Shown here: positions 1 to 9,230 of the stretch, piece by piece | Layout of the letters: each line of letters opens with the position of its first letter | Numbering within the stretch: position 1 is the first letter of the stretch | Assembly (NCBI RefSeq): GCF_000963965.1 | Contig: NZ_BAMX01000014.1 | Span: 124,001-188,000 of the forward strand | Length of the DNA: 64,000 nucleotides | Direction of reading: 5' to 3' | Source of the DNA: Acetobacter orientalis | GTDB lineage: Bacteria; Pseudomonadota; Alphaproteobacteria; Acetobacterales; Acetobacteraceae | Position numbers and translations under genes: made by a program | The notes under the pieces: generated by a model | What the model was told of the DNA's origin: nothing | Databases searched by the model: none | What the model saw: only the letters and a program-made list of their open reading frames with translations

Positions 1-485
1 ACAGACTGATAAAAATACCCTAGAAAAATTAGACTATAGTCTGCTGGTGGCTTCATATAACCGAATGCAATCGCTCCACAGTGCAAGACTATCGCAGCCA
101 TCATTGTTCCAATGATCTCAAGGAATGTTCTGGCAGTAATGATGTCAAATGGTGTAACTTGCCTGTGAAATAAAAGGCTCCCATTCGCTTCATAAGCTTT
201 AACGGCTCGGCCTAAGCAATGACGCCACATTGTAAGTGGCAGGTAACCAGTCACAACAAGGGTTGTCATACCTAGTCCGTGTTCACGTGCGGGACGAATT
301 GCAGTCCACACAATGGTTACGCCCGCGCAAAAAAGGATTGGTTCACCGATTACCCATAGAAAACCGATATTTTCACGACCGTAGCGTGTATGGATTTCAC
401 GTAATATGAGTGCGTGGATAACCTTATATTGTAAAATAAAGCATTTCCATAAAGATGAGGACGATTTGCGTGTGGCGTTTGTCAT
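1..485 (-). CDS. kpsM: Capsular polysaccharide ABC transporter permease KpsM, C-terminal part cut by window edge
   Basis: This is the inner-membrane permease of the ABC-2 exporter that moves lipid-linked capsular polysaccharide across the cytoplasmic membrane. I translated the reverse strand from the ATG at 485. The protein opens with a basic amphipathic segment, then LREIHTRYGRENIGFLWVIG, which is typical of KpsM/Wzm proteins, followed by hydrophobic helices. About 161 codons are visible and the rest lies beyond base 1. Its ATG overlaps the kpsE stop in an ATGA arrangement (485-482), which implies translational coupling. The partner ATPase KpsT is not in the window and probably follows to the left. 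Confidence 0.85.
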   Translation of the reverse strand, partial: MTNATRKSSSSLWKCFILQYKVIHALILREIHTRYGRENIGFLWVIGEPILFCAGVTIVWTAIRPAREHGLGMTTLVVTGYLPLTMWRHCLGRAVKAYEANGSLLFHRQVTPFDIITARTFLEIIGTMMAAIVLHCGAIAFGYMKPPADYSLIFLGYFYQS

Positions 486-1660
486 GAGATTTTGTGTTCC
501 CGTGCACCTGCAACTAGCAAACGCCCCATAATGTATAAGCCATATGTTGTGGCAAAAAATACAGCCATAAATACGATAGCTGGTGGATACTCCGGGTAAT
601 CCGGCGCATCTGGTTGAGTGACCTCTTCTAGAAAAACCATTTGCCGGTTTGCTTGGGCCTTAGCAGATTCCAGTGAGCCAACTTCAGAGATAAGAACTTT
701 TTCAAGAAGTTGTCTTTGAACGGTTAAAGAATCAAATTCCGTGAGTTTGGGTACCAAGGATTCATTATTACCTGTCAGGGTCGCGCTCGCGTTTTTAATT
801 TCTTGCATGATAATGGAAATCTGGTGCCGATACACAGCAACAGAAGGGCTGTCAGGTGCAGTTTTAAGGATTTGGTCTAATTGCATTTGCGAGGCTGTTA
901 GCATTGCTTGCAGGGCATATTTGTTCCCAAGAAGTGGAACAGATTGTTTTTCTGGATCAATCATGGCTGTAGTATCACGGAATGCAGCCATCTGTATTTG
1001 GAGCTTCTTTAGTTGCTTTAGAGATTCATCAACTTCTTTCTGCGCTGCGCCTATCAGGTTTTGTCTTTGACGGGCATTAATATCATTTACAAGATTTTCA
1101 GAAGCTGAAAGTAGAGCTTTTGCAATATGCTGTGATTCCGCAGCACTGAATGTGCGTACTCTTAGGACAGAAAGTGAGGTATCTGCGTCAATTTCTGCTT
1201 TTACGTGCTTTTTATAGTAACGATAAAAGCTTTCTTTGTTATTCAACGAATACCAGTTAGGGTAGCGTGACATAAAATCAGCTGCAGGAGAATTGAATAT
1301 TTTCTCTAGGTCGTGATGTTTTAAAAGAACGTCCATAGCATCGCGAGACATCATGTAGTCTTGCACTGCGTAGGTATTCTCGCTGGTTATGGTTTCCCCC
1401 CCAGCTTGTAGAAGCATCGATAGTGGGGTGCCCTGTGAACGTTCACTCTTTACCATAAAATGAGCTTCTGAGACGTACTGAGGGCTTGCGATACATGTAA
1501 GATATATAGCAAATAAAATATTAGGTATTATTACGACAACAGATAATGCCGGTTTCTTTTTGATAAAGTTAAGGCATGCAAGAAAAAAACGAGAAAAGAA
1601 AGCAGAGCCAGGAGAGGGTATTGAGGTAACAGAAGCGCTCTCTTCTACATTATTATTCAT
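482..1660 (-). CDS. kpsE: Capsule export inner-membrane protein KpsE (PCP-2b family)
   Basis: KpsE is the periplasmic-adaptor co-polymerase-like protein that links the KpsMT transporter to the outer-membrane channel in ABC-dependent capsule export. At 392 residues it has the usual length. It shows an N-terminal membrane helix (about residues 35-58), a long periplasmic region rich in heptad-like helices (about 150-330) and a C-terminal helix (about 362-380) preceded by the proline-rich PDAPDYPEYPP motif typical of this family. It follows the export lipoprotein gene after 46 bp and overlaps kpsM, so all three are likely one transcript. The family assignment is secure. The polysaccharide type cannot be read from it. 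Confidence 0.9.
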   Translation of the reverse strand: MNNNVEESASVTSIPSPGSAFFSRFFLACLNFIKKKPALSVVVIIPNILFAIYLTCIASPQYVSEAHFMVKSERSQGTPLSMLLQAGGETITSENTYAVQDYMMSRDAMDVLLKHHDLEKIFNSPAADFMSRYPNWYSLNNKESFYRYYKKHVKAEIDADTSLSVLRVRTFSAAESQHIAKALLSASENLVNDINARQRQNLIGAAQKEVDESLKQLKKLQIQMAAFRDTTAMIDPEKQSVPLLGNKYALQAMLTASQMQLDQILKTAPDSPSVAVYRHQISIIMQEIKNASATLTGNNESLVPKLTEFDSLTVQRQLLEKVLISEVGSLESAKAQANRQMVFLEEVTQPDAPDYPEYPPAIVFMAVFFATTYGLYIMGRLLVAGAREHKIS

Positions 1661-1706
1661 AACAGGCCTTTTTGGTGAAAATGCAAAGGAAATTCTATAA
1701 TATATT

Positions 1707-2999
1707 TCATTTTGCCATATAGCCAGCGGTTATGCCGGGTTGAATAATGGTGCTTATCAAACCGAAAAGTTTGTAAAATTCATTAGCTTTCGCATTGGAG
1801 AAGTAGAGCATATCTTTGTCTTTCATCACAAAGTGCTGTGCCAAAAAATAATTTCCAGGATTCATCATGTCTACCTGATAGACAATAGGTGTAACCGGGC
1901 TATCGGGGCTCACAGGAAGGCCTAGCCTGCGGACAATATTATTATCCTCATAACGAAGAAGGAAGATACCATTTGGATCAGCCTTTCCATCAGACGGCCC
2001 CCCTGATCTGGCGATTGCTTCGGCCAGAGAAAGTTCTGGAGAAGTGAAGGGGCTTTCAGTCACACTTCCGGCAGCACCAAAAACAGTGAATGTCCTTGGT
2101 TTATATATAACTTCGACTCTATCTCCGGGGCGGATTTGAATATTTTGAGAAGGATCATTCTCCGGTATTGTCATGGGAATACGTACAACCTGTCCGGCAC
2201 GGGTCAACTGAATGATCGAATCTTCTGGAGCATGCTGAGTGCCTTGGGCTAGGGCAATGACGTCCAGTAGAGCTTCTCGATTAGGTGTCAGGATGACACG
2301 TCCGGGGGTCTTAACGTCACCGTAAACGATAATAGAATTTGTCAGACTCTGGACGAGTCTCACCATAACCTGCGGTGCCTGTGATTTTTTCGTAAGAGCC
2401 GCTTTTATTTGCGTTGCTACAGTGTCGGCTGTTTTGCCGGTTACGGTGATGATGCCAACATAAGGAACGTTGATGGTTCCGCTTCCACTTACGATCATGG
2501 GAGGGAGGTTGCTTAGTGTTGCAACCGCTCCGCCTTGCAAGGTTGCGGAACTATTGCCTAGAAGAAGATTTGCGGCACTTGATTCGCCTGATGCGCCGGC
2601 TAATGCCCCTGCTGTTGGAGATGCTGTTGCACCGCTACCTCCTGCGCTAAAGAGCGCGCTGCCAAGTTCATATATAGAAATTTGGATAACATCGCCGGGC
2701 CCAATACTTTCGTTTGTGCCGCGTTGAGGTGGTATGGTTTCTAGAGATGAGAGAGGAGTTTTTCGTTCACTGGAGATAAGCGTGAGGAGATCGGAGCTAA
2801 TCTGCACGATACCAAACCCATAAGCATTTTTCGAGGGATCTTTCTGTGCGTTAAGCACTTCAGATTCTGTTGGACCGCTATTGGGAAGTGAGCCGCATGC
2901 TCCTAGGGAAATGAGGCTGATACCTAATGGGGCCAAGGTGTAAAGCAAGAAGTGACGAGTTGCTTTTTTTGTTCTAGTGTTAAGGCTTGATGGGCACAC
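1707..2999 (-). CDS. kpsD: Outer-membrane polysaccharide export lipoprotein (Wza/KpsD-like, OPX family)
   Basis: This is the likely outer-membrane channel for capsule export. The 430-residue protein starts at GTG 2999, about 8 bases after an AGGTGA ribosome-binding site. It has a lipoprotein signal ending in a LISLGAC lipobox (about residues 29-35). A polysaccharide-export domain starts near residue 98 (GPGDVIQISIYELG), and SLBB-like beta modules follow (around VYGDVKTPGRVILTPNREALL and TVFGAAG). A Gly/Ala/Ser-rich insertion sits at about residues 115-160. It is shorter than E. coli KpsD and could equally be named Wza-like. It is the first of the three export genes, upstream of kpsE. Confidence 0.85.
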   Translation of the reverse strand: MCPSSLNTRTKKATRHFLLYTLAPLGISLISLGACGSLPNSGPTESEVLNAQKDPSKNAYGFGIVQISSDLLTLISSERKTPLSSLETIPPQRGTNESIGPGDVIQISIYELGSALFSAGGSGATASPTAGALAGASGESSAANLLLGNSSATLQGGAVATLSNLPPMIVSGSGTINVPYVGIITVTGKTADTVATQIKAALTKKSQAPQVMVRLVQSLTNSIIVYGDVKTPGRVILTPNREALLDVIALAQGTQHAPEDSIIQLTRAGQVVRIPMTIPENDPSQNIQIRPGDRVEVIYKPRTFTVFGAAGSVTESPFTSPELSLAEAIARSGGPSDGKADPNGIFLLRYEDNNIVRRLGLPVSPDSPVTPIVYQVDMMNPGNYFLAQHFVMKDKDMLYFSNAKANEFYKLFGLISTIIQPGITAGYMAK

Positions 3000-3180
3000 A
3001 ACGAGTTCACCTAGTGGCTAAGGATGGCATCATTACGGAAGATATAATTCGACGTTATTATGCTCATATGACAAACATGGCGTGGGTTGACAAGGAAAAG
3101 AAAAGGATGATTTTTTGATGTAATTGAACGATTGGAAATGTAGGTATCGGCGGATAATGTTCTAATATTCATCATTATTT

Positions 3181-4491
3181 CTATTTCAAGGGGATGAAAT
3201 TTGAAGTGATGAAATGGTAAGCCTTTTGTATTCTGTCTTCATATTCTTTTTGAGAAAATATATTATACTGCACCTCCCCCCTTTTTTTTAGATCGTTATG
3301 TAGCGTGACATTGCTGTCAAGTTGATTGATGCCTTGTGTTATGCTGGAAACGTTATAGGGATCGACTATCAGTGCGGCTCCCCCCGCAACGTCGTGCAAT
3401 CCTCCTTCCTCGGAAGTCAAAACGGGCGTACCGCAACGAAAAGCTTCTAAAACAGGGAGGCCAAATCCTTCAGCTATAGAAGGGAAAAGGAGTGCGTAAG
3501 CATTTCTGAGAAGTGCGAAAAGCATTGATGATGGAAGATAATCTATATAAAGGATGCGGTTGCTTTCAATACCTTTTTGTAAAAAGCGCAACTCCTGTTC
3601 ATTTTTCCACCCCATAGCGCCGACTATGACGAGTCTTTTATTCGTGGAAGACGATAAAAATGCTTCTATAATACGGCCAATATTTTTTTTTGGTTCAAGG
3701 GAGCCAAAAAAAATAAAATAAGATAAAGGGGAAATATGGAATAGCTTTTCTATATCAATATTAGAATTATCTTCGTTGTGAAGAATTGAAGATATTTCTG
3801 GGTCTACTGTTTGGTACGTATTGTACAAATTATTTACCGCATCAGGATAAAAAGAAATTATCTCGTTTTTAGATGCCTCTGAAACCGTAATAATGGGATT
3901 TTTATCAGAAACAATTTTTTTAATGAGCTTATAATAATAAGTTTTATTATCTAAAGTCGTCTGTGGTAACCGCAATGGCACGAGATCATGAATGGTATAG
4001 ACATTGATGGCGCCTTTCACCTTAATCGGGAGAGGGTAAGTCCAATGCATAATATGAGGTGTTGATGGTAATGTGATCTCAACAAAATTCCCTGTTCTTT
4101 TATAATAAAAGTGAGCTCTATTGAAAAGATTTCTTAAGTTGAAAATTTGATGATGGGGGGGGAGCCAATGATCCATGCCTCGTATTTCTACGCGACCGGA
4201 CACAGGGATATTAGTTGCTTTCCAATTAAAGGAGTTAACCATTTTTTTTATCTTTTGCAGGCAATTCTTTTTTTCATTTTCTGCTTTTGCTCCACCACCC
4301 AGTAGATTAAAAAAAAGAACTTCTTTGAGTATCTCATTTTTACTATTGGGGATATCTAAGCCGTACAATAAGCTGACATTATAGTTCGCGGCATAGAGCG
4401 TTTTTGCTAAAGATCGTCCGTATGTTGCTACGCCTGTCCCCTTAGGGAGGGCCAGATTAAAACCATCAAGGCATACAGACAAATGTTGCAA
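3181..4491 (-). CDS. GT4-family glycosyltransferase
   Basis: This is a retaining GT-B glycosyltransferase, probably acting in the cytoplasm on the capsule repeat unit. The 436-residue protein has an N-terminal acceptor domain with a GTGVATYGRSL loop. Its C-terminal nucleotide-sugar domain contains FFGSLEPKKN and the E-x7-E signature in PSIAEGFGLPVLEAF (about residue 345 onward), followed by GTPVLTS and ALIVDP. These motifs define the GT4 (glycosyl transferases group 1) family. It sits between the export genes and a second GT4 gene in the same orientation. The donor sugar cannot be predicted. The codons are noticeably A/T-rich. Confidence 0.85.
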   Translation of the reverse strand: MQHLSVCLDGFNLALPKGTGVATYGRSLAKTLYAANYNVSLLYGLDIPNSKNEILKEVLFFNLLGGGAKAENEKKNCLQKIKKMVNSFNWKATNIPVSGRVEIRGMDHWLPPHHQIFNLRNLFNRAHFYYKRTGNFVEITLPSTPHIMHWTYPLPIKVKGAINVYTIHDLVPLRLPQTTLDNKTYYYKLIKKIVSDKNPIITVSEASKNEIISFYPDAVNNLYNTYQTVDPEISSILHNEDNSNIDIEKLFHISPLSYFIFFGSLEPKKNIGRIIEAFLSSSTNKRLVIVGAMGWKNEQELRFLQKGIESNRILYIDYLPSSMLFALLRNAYALLFPSIAEGFGLPVLEAFRCGTPVLTSEEGGLHDVAGGAALIVDPYNVSSITQGINQLDSNVTLHNDLKKRGEVQYNIFSQKEYEDRIQKAYHFITSNFIPLK

Positions 4492-4750
4492 GAGCTTTTT
4501 CCTGTGGTGTGGGTGTAGGGTAAAATAAGGAGAGTTTAAGTCGAAAATGAATTTGATGGAACGACATTACTCTTCAAAAATTATCATGCATTTAAGTTAT
4601 AAATACGACATGCTTCACTCTGAAAACCTTCCTTTCTACAGGAAAATGGAAAAATGTTTAATTTATGGCAGCATACTATAGCTGGATCGGCAGGTTTGTC
4701 GCCTAGATGATGGCCTGTTTGTTTTCAACATAAAGCGTATTTTAGGTGTA

Positions 4751-5974
4751 CTACGTGTTATGCAGAGAGGTCAGAAAATCTAAACCCAAGCAAACTTGAG
4801 TAGGCCAAGGGTTAATCGGTGGAACATATGTGGTAACTGCGGTTTTCTCTACGCTCAGTGTGCTTTTTGAGATTGAAAGCGAGTTTATTGCACGTGTCCA
4901 TTCTGGTCCGTCCAAGGGGTCTAGGTAAATTGCAGATGTTCCTGCAACTTCTCTAAAAACAGCCAGATCGGAACACACAACGGGTGTTTGAACTGCAAGT
5001 GCTTCCAGCAGAGGAAGACCAAAGCCTTCCGCAAAAGACGGAAACAGTAAGGCTTGTGCGTGGCGCAGGAGGTGAACAACTTGCTGGTCGTTCAGGGCGT
5101 TGTATTCCTGTACGTGGGCTTGCAACGTAGGGCAGCGTTCAAGCATATCGAGTACGTTTTCATTCTCCCACCCTCTGCGTCCGATAATAATTAAATTCGG
5201 AATGATTGTATGCTGAGACTTAGCTAGATTTCTCCAGATGTTGAGTAACAGAAGATGATTTTTTCTTGGCTCAATCGTGCCAATACAAACAAAATAAGGT
5301 TGCGATGGAACCGTAATGGTTGTTGGCTTTTCTAGGCCCCAAATATGAAGTCCGTGTGCAATATTTTTTATGGGAAGGTTCGTAGGCATGAAGGGGGAGA
5401 GGGCATGTGCTACGCTTTGTGTGGGGACAATAATTCCATGAGCTAAACGCGCCACTGTTTTGAGGCGCAGCAGGTGACGCTTATCCTCTCCAGGTCGACT
5501 ATATTCTGGAAACTCTATAGGGATGATATCATGTATCATTACCACCAGTCGGGCATTATTTTTCTTCAAGAAGCTTTGAATGCAACGCTCTTTCATCAGA
5601 TGGTGATGTGATAGCAGAAGATAAATGGGCGAGCTTTTTGTATGTGTTTCCTGCGCGACGCAACGACCAAAAGACAAAGAAAGAAGTATTTTGCGGGCCA
5701 TCCATTTGAGGGTAGAGGGATTGGTTGCTTTTCCTGCCCATAACGCGGCGGTAAAAGACAGGAAGCGGACTACATCTAGACGGTTAAGAGAGCAGATGCC
5801 GTGAACTGGATGATAGGCAACAAACACAAGGGCATCTCCCCAGTGTTTTGCAAGATAGGCTGCGTATTCGTATTCTGTCCGGTCTATACCTGTTGGTACA
5901 CTATGGCCGGCGCGCGCGAGCAGGCGCGAAACATCCATAAAAATAGGGTGATGCGTCGAGGTGTTATGAGTCAT
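4751..5974 (-). CDS. GT4-family glycosyltransferase
   Basis: This is a second group-1 glycosyltransferase of the capsule operon, 407 residues long. The N-terminal region contains DVSRLLARAGHSVPTGIDRTE, similar to mannosyltransferase-like enzymes that start with a GxDR segment. The C-terminal domain holds CIGTIEPRKNH, GRRGWENENV and the E-x7-E motif in PSFAEGFGLPLLEAL. Its ATG lies 2 bp after the kpsS stop, so it is translated from the same message. A 259-bp gap separates it from the next glycosyltransferase, leaving room for an internal promoter. The substrate is unknown. Confidence 0.85.
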   Translation of the reverse strand: MTHNTSTHHPIFMDVSRLLARAGHSVPTGIDRTEYEYAAYLAKHWGDALVFVAYHPVHGICSLNRLDVVRFLSFTAALWAGKATNPSTLKWMARKILLSLSFGRCVAQETHTKSSPIYLLLSHHHLMKERCIQSFLKKNNARLVVMIHDIIPIEFPEYSRPGEDKRHLLRLKTVARLAHGIIVPTQSVAHALSPFMPTNLPIKNIAHGLHIWGLEKPTTITVPSQPYFVCIGTIEPRKNHLLLLNIWRNLAKSQHTIIPNLIIIGRRGWENENVLDMLERCPTLQAHVQEYNALNDQQVVHLLRHAQALLFPSFAEGFGLPLLEALAVQTPVVCSDLAVFREVAGTSAIYLDPLDGPEWTRAINSLSISKSTLSVEKTAVTTYVPPINPWPTQVCLGLDFLTSLHNT

Positions 5975-5976
5975 TC

Positions 5977-7251
5977 TTATTCTTCAAGATGCGACGGTAG
6001 GAATACAACGTCGTCATTTTTTTCGTTTTGAATATCTTGAATTCTATTGAGAGTGCCTTTAACGAGAGAGTCTAGGCCTTCGTCTGAAAAAAATCCTCCC
6101 TCAATGAGGCAGCGATTAATGAGAACAGCCATGAAAGCTTGTAAGGCAACCGGATCTGGGGCTTTAGGGTGAACCCAGAATGTATCAAGTGGCTGTTGAT
6201 CCGTAACGTGATTTACGTTGTAAACTGCTCGCCCCAGTACTTTTACAGGAACTTTGTTGGTGAGAGCTAAAGTCCCTGTGGTGCTGTTGATTGTGACAAC
6301 GCCGCAGGCTTTAGCAACAATTTGCGCAATATCACCGTATTCTATGTAAATAACCCGATGGCTTATGTTTAAAGATTTAGCTAAATCATAGACGAGTTTG
6401 CACCAGTTTTTAACACCATTATCAAGAGGGTGCTCTTTAATAACAAGATAAAGATTTTTTGGTGCGTATTTTGCGAATGAAATCATCACCATGCTGAGTG
6501 CTGGCGTCATGCCGGCAAAGTCGGAGTGGAGGTGAATTTGCGAGTCCGCATCAAGCTGAAGGGGCAGGAGCATATAAGGTGTACCAGTCTCTTCCAGCCA
6601 ACCCAGCAGCTTTTGTGAGCGGGGAAGCGCCTTTTTCTTTTTTGCCAGACGTAGAAGCCAACTCATGCCTTCGTACCACGCCCCCCAGGGGCGATAATCC
6701 TGCCAGTGGCGAAAGTGCCAGCGCGTCAAGATATCTGCTGAGTTGTAGGCGACAGCTTCCAGGGCGCGGCGTTTAAAAGAAGAGGGGACAGTTTTATGGG
6801 GTGGAAGAGGCGGGACATGCTGAGCCTGTTCCAGATACCATTGTGAGTTGCGAGGCAGGGTAGAATGCCCATTGACGCCATTTCTTTCTAACGTGACCCA
6901 GTCCGGGCGAATATAGCCTTCTTCAAAAACGTAAATGCGTATCCGCAATTCCTGACAGATTTTAATGGCTGTCCGGTGTAATGGGCGGCAGTCTCCGAAG
7001 AGCACAACGTCTGTAATTTGAAGCTTATGAAGTGTATCGAGCAAAAAGACAGGCCATTGTGTATCTGTCCCTGTAAAAGAGATACCATTGGGTAGTGGCC
7101 AGAAAAGGCAATCGCCGCCATTAAAATTGACTTTCCAGACGCTATACCCTTGATCCCGAAGCGCTGAGCCTATTTTTTGGAAAAAAGGTCCCATGAGGCC
7201 CTGCAGCAGCAGAAAATGGCGATCAGCAGGATTTAAAGATTCGCTATGCAT
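5977..7251 (-). CDS. kpsS: Capsule lipid-linker Kdo transferase KpsS (LipB family)
   Basis: KpsS adds the first beta-Kdo residue to phosphatidylglycerol when building the conserved glycolipid that anchors ABC-exported capsules. The 424-residue protein shows the family hallmarks: LLLQGLMGPFFQKIGSALRDQG at the N-terminus, VNFNGGDCLFW, a VVLFGDCRPLHR segment, EEGYIRPDWVTLE, and the C-terminal VIKEHPLDNG and NSTTGTLAL motifs typical of capsule synthesis proteins. It lies 12 bp downstream of kpsC, the usual pairing. Cytoplasmic, membrane-associated action is inferred from the family. Confidence 0.9.
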   Translation of the reverse strand: MHSESLNPADRHFLLLQGLMGPFFQKIGSALRDQGYSVWKVNFNGGDCLFWPLPNGISFTGTDTQWPVFLLDTLHKLQITDVVLFGDCRPLHRTAIKICQELRIRIYVFEEGYIRPDWVTLERNGVNGHSTLPRNSQWYLEQAQHVPPLPPHKTVPSSFKRRALEAVAYNSADILTRWHFRHWQDYRPWGAWYEGMSWLLRLAKKKKALPRSQKLLGWLEETGTPYMLLPLQLDADSQIHLHSDFAGMTPALSMVMISFAKYAPKNLYLVIKEHPLDNGVKNWCKLVYDLAKSLNISHRVIYIEYGDIAQIVAKACGVVTINSTTGTLALTNKVPVKVLGRAVYNVNHVTDQQPLDTFWVHPKAPDPVALQAFMAVLINRCLIEGGFFSDEGLDSLVKGTLNRIQDIQNEKNDDVVFLPSHLEE

Positions 7252-7263
7252 CGAAAAATCAAA

Positions 7264-9024
7264 TTACCGGTAAAAAAAGAGTAACTGACGACATAGAGTA
7301 AAGAGCTTTTTATGCAAGCGAATTTGCAGCCCTCTTAAACGCATCCAGTATGTCGGGCTCCAGGCGCCGGGTTGTTCAAATCTGTCTAGGACGGTTTCCA
7401 TGGGGCACGGCAAGAGCGTGACCGGATCCAGATATCGTGGGTAAACCAGCAATGTTCCGGCAACGAGTTCAATCAGACTAAGGGCGCGGTTTCGTCGCGG
7501 TGGTATGACGCCTCTGTCCTCGGTAAGACCCCAGCCTGCGTAAAACGGTGTGCCATAGGTCGTCACCGGGATATTGCGAATGAGGGCTTCAAATCCTGCA
7601 AGGGACGTGAGGGTATGCACCTCGTCTGTCTGTGTCAATAGTTCGGTAATGTTGCCGCCGCGGCTGACCTCGTTCGCAAGTGTCAGGACCTCCTGATCGG
7701 GAAGGGCTCCCTTACGATAGCCACCTTCTACATCGGGATGGGGCCGATAGATGATATAGGCGCCGGGGTGCGCGATTCTCACGGCTTTGAGCAGCGAGAA
7801 ATTATCCTGAATCTTGCCGCCGCCACGCAGCACGGAAAGATCATCCGCCACCTGACCCGGAACTAAAAGTCTTGGTCGGTCGCCCGCGTGTCTGGTAGTG
7901 GTAGGTGCGCTGGTGGCGCGACCATATTTTGAGATACCTTTTGTTCGTAGCCGTTCAAGAACGGTATGTGCTCGGGCAAGCAGGGACGCGCTGAAGTGAT
8001 GTGTCGCCAGAATATGCTCCAGATCGCTTGCTTTTGCCGGATCATAGTAGGCACCGCGCGTATCAAGAAAAATGGAGGCCGGCGGTTGCAGGGCACTTCC
8101 TAGTCCGATCGAGCGCACGAAGCCATCTTCCACAAGGACAAGGTGCAGGTTGGCCCTCTCCAAAGCGAATTTGATGCCTGAGGGGAGGCGGGTTGCCCAG
8201 ATGGCAATTTTGAATTCTCCCAGACGTTTGCAAGTTGCAATTGCCCGACTGGGAGACTGGAAGAAGCGCGGCTGACCAGGAGCTTTTGCAAAAAAAGCGC
8301 TAATCTGCGGGCGCTTCCAGAGCGACATTCCCATACACGCGCCAATCTGTCGGTTGGCGAGCAGTGTGCGTTTCCATAACGCGAGGAGTTCGATTACTGA
8401 CAGGCAATCAGTCTCCTGCCCAGTAAAGGGGTTGAAATACCGTGTTTTTTGGAAAATGATTGAAAGGGCTTTCGGTGCGGTGAGGATTTCAGTAGGCTTT
8501 TCTGGTAAATCCCATAGTGCAACCGATATGCCGTGCAGAGAAGCAAGCAGGCAGACGTCTAGCTGGAAAGTGCGCGGTGTTACCGCGACCATGCCCTTCA
8601 CTGTTTCCGTAAGAGCATGAGGGTCTAGCTTATCTGCTCCAGCACAGGACAGTTTAAGGCTTCTGGCAAGTTTACGTGCCTGATGGGTTAGGGATGGAGC
8701 AAGCAGCAGGATGTCGCTCTGTGAAAAGGTGAGTGTAAGGGAGTTTAGCGCTGCCTGTGCGGTGGAGAACTCACAGTCTTCAGGGAGAGACAGGATGGCG
8801 TGGAAAGGGCGCGCGAGAGGCTTTTCCCAAAATTTCCCTCCGACTTTGTGCGTTAGAATAGCCTGCCTGATAGCCTCAAAAGCCTCTTTCTGGTCAGTGT
8901 CGGCAGGAGATTTTAGCGCATCGGACTGCGGTTGAGCGATGCAAGGCATTATTTTTCTGAACGGAGGCGGTGCTAAAAAAGAGTGGCAATCGTTTTCCAC
9001 CACTTTTTTCTTCAGGAAGGTCAC
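7264..9024 (-). CDS. kpsC: Capsule lipid-linker Kdo transferase KpsC (LipA family), short N-terminal module
   Basis: KpsC extends the poly-Kdo linker started by KpsS using two glycosyltransferase modules. Here the C-terminal module is complete: YFNPFTGQETDC at about residue 195, LVLVEDGFVRSIGLG, PPASIFLDTRGAYYDP, LLVPGQVADD, YRPHPDVEGGY, and TLTSLAGFEALIRN with PFYAGWGLTEDR. At 586 residues it is roughly 90 shorter than the E. coli protein. The first 190 residues match only the latter part of a first module. The start is GTG 9024, with AGAGG about 11 bases upstream; the ATG at 8949 is an alternative. It is the first gene of the leftward capsule operon, and its promoter should lie in 9025-9230. 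Confidence 0.85.
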   Translation of the reverse strand: MTFLKKKVVENDCHSFLAPPPFRKIMPCIAQPQSDALKSPADTDQKEAFEAIRQAILTHKVGGKFWEKPLARPFHAILSLPEDCEFSTAQAALNSLTLTFSQSDILLLAPSLTHQARKLARSLKLSCAGADKLDPHALTETVKGMVAVTPRTFQLDVCLLASLHGISVALWDLPEKPTEILTAPKALSIIFQKTRYFNPFTGQETDCLSVIELLALWKRTLLANRQIGACMGMSLWKRPQISAFFAKAPGQPRFFQSPSRAIATCKRLGEFKIAIWATRLPSGIKFALERANLHLVLVEDGFVRSIGLGSALQPPASIFLDTRGAYYDPAKASDLEHILATHHFSASLLARAHTVLERLRTKGISKYGRATSAPTTTRHAGDRPRLLVPGQVADDLSVLRGGGKIQDNFSLLKAVRIAHPGAYIIYRPHPDVEGGYRKGALPDQEVLTLANEVSRGGNITELLTQTDEVHTLTSLAGFEALIRNIPVTTYGTPFYAGWGLTEDRGVIPPRRNRALSLIELVAGTLLVYPRYLDPVTLLPCPMETVLDRFEQPGAWSPTYWMRLRGLQIRLHKKLFTLCRQLLFFYR

Positions 9025-9230
9025 CGGTTAGCCTCTTGTGGAAAATATTTCATAGATATGGATTGTTTGCCTTATTTCTGAGGATAGATTATAAACGCTT
9101 TACTTGATGCTAAGCAAGACAGGGTGCAGAGTTTTATCCGTATAGTTCATGGTTTTTATGTTGGGTAAGAAAATTTTCTTTCGAAATTCAGAGGTTTCGT
9201 AAAAGAGGTTCTGAAAAACTGAAATCGGGC

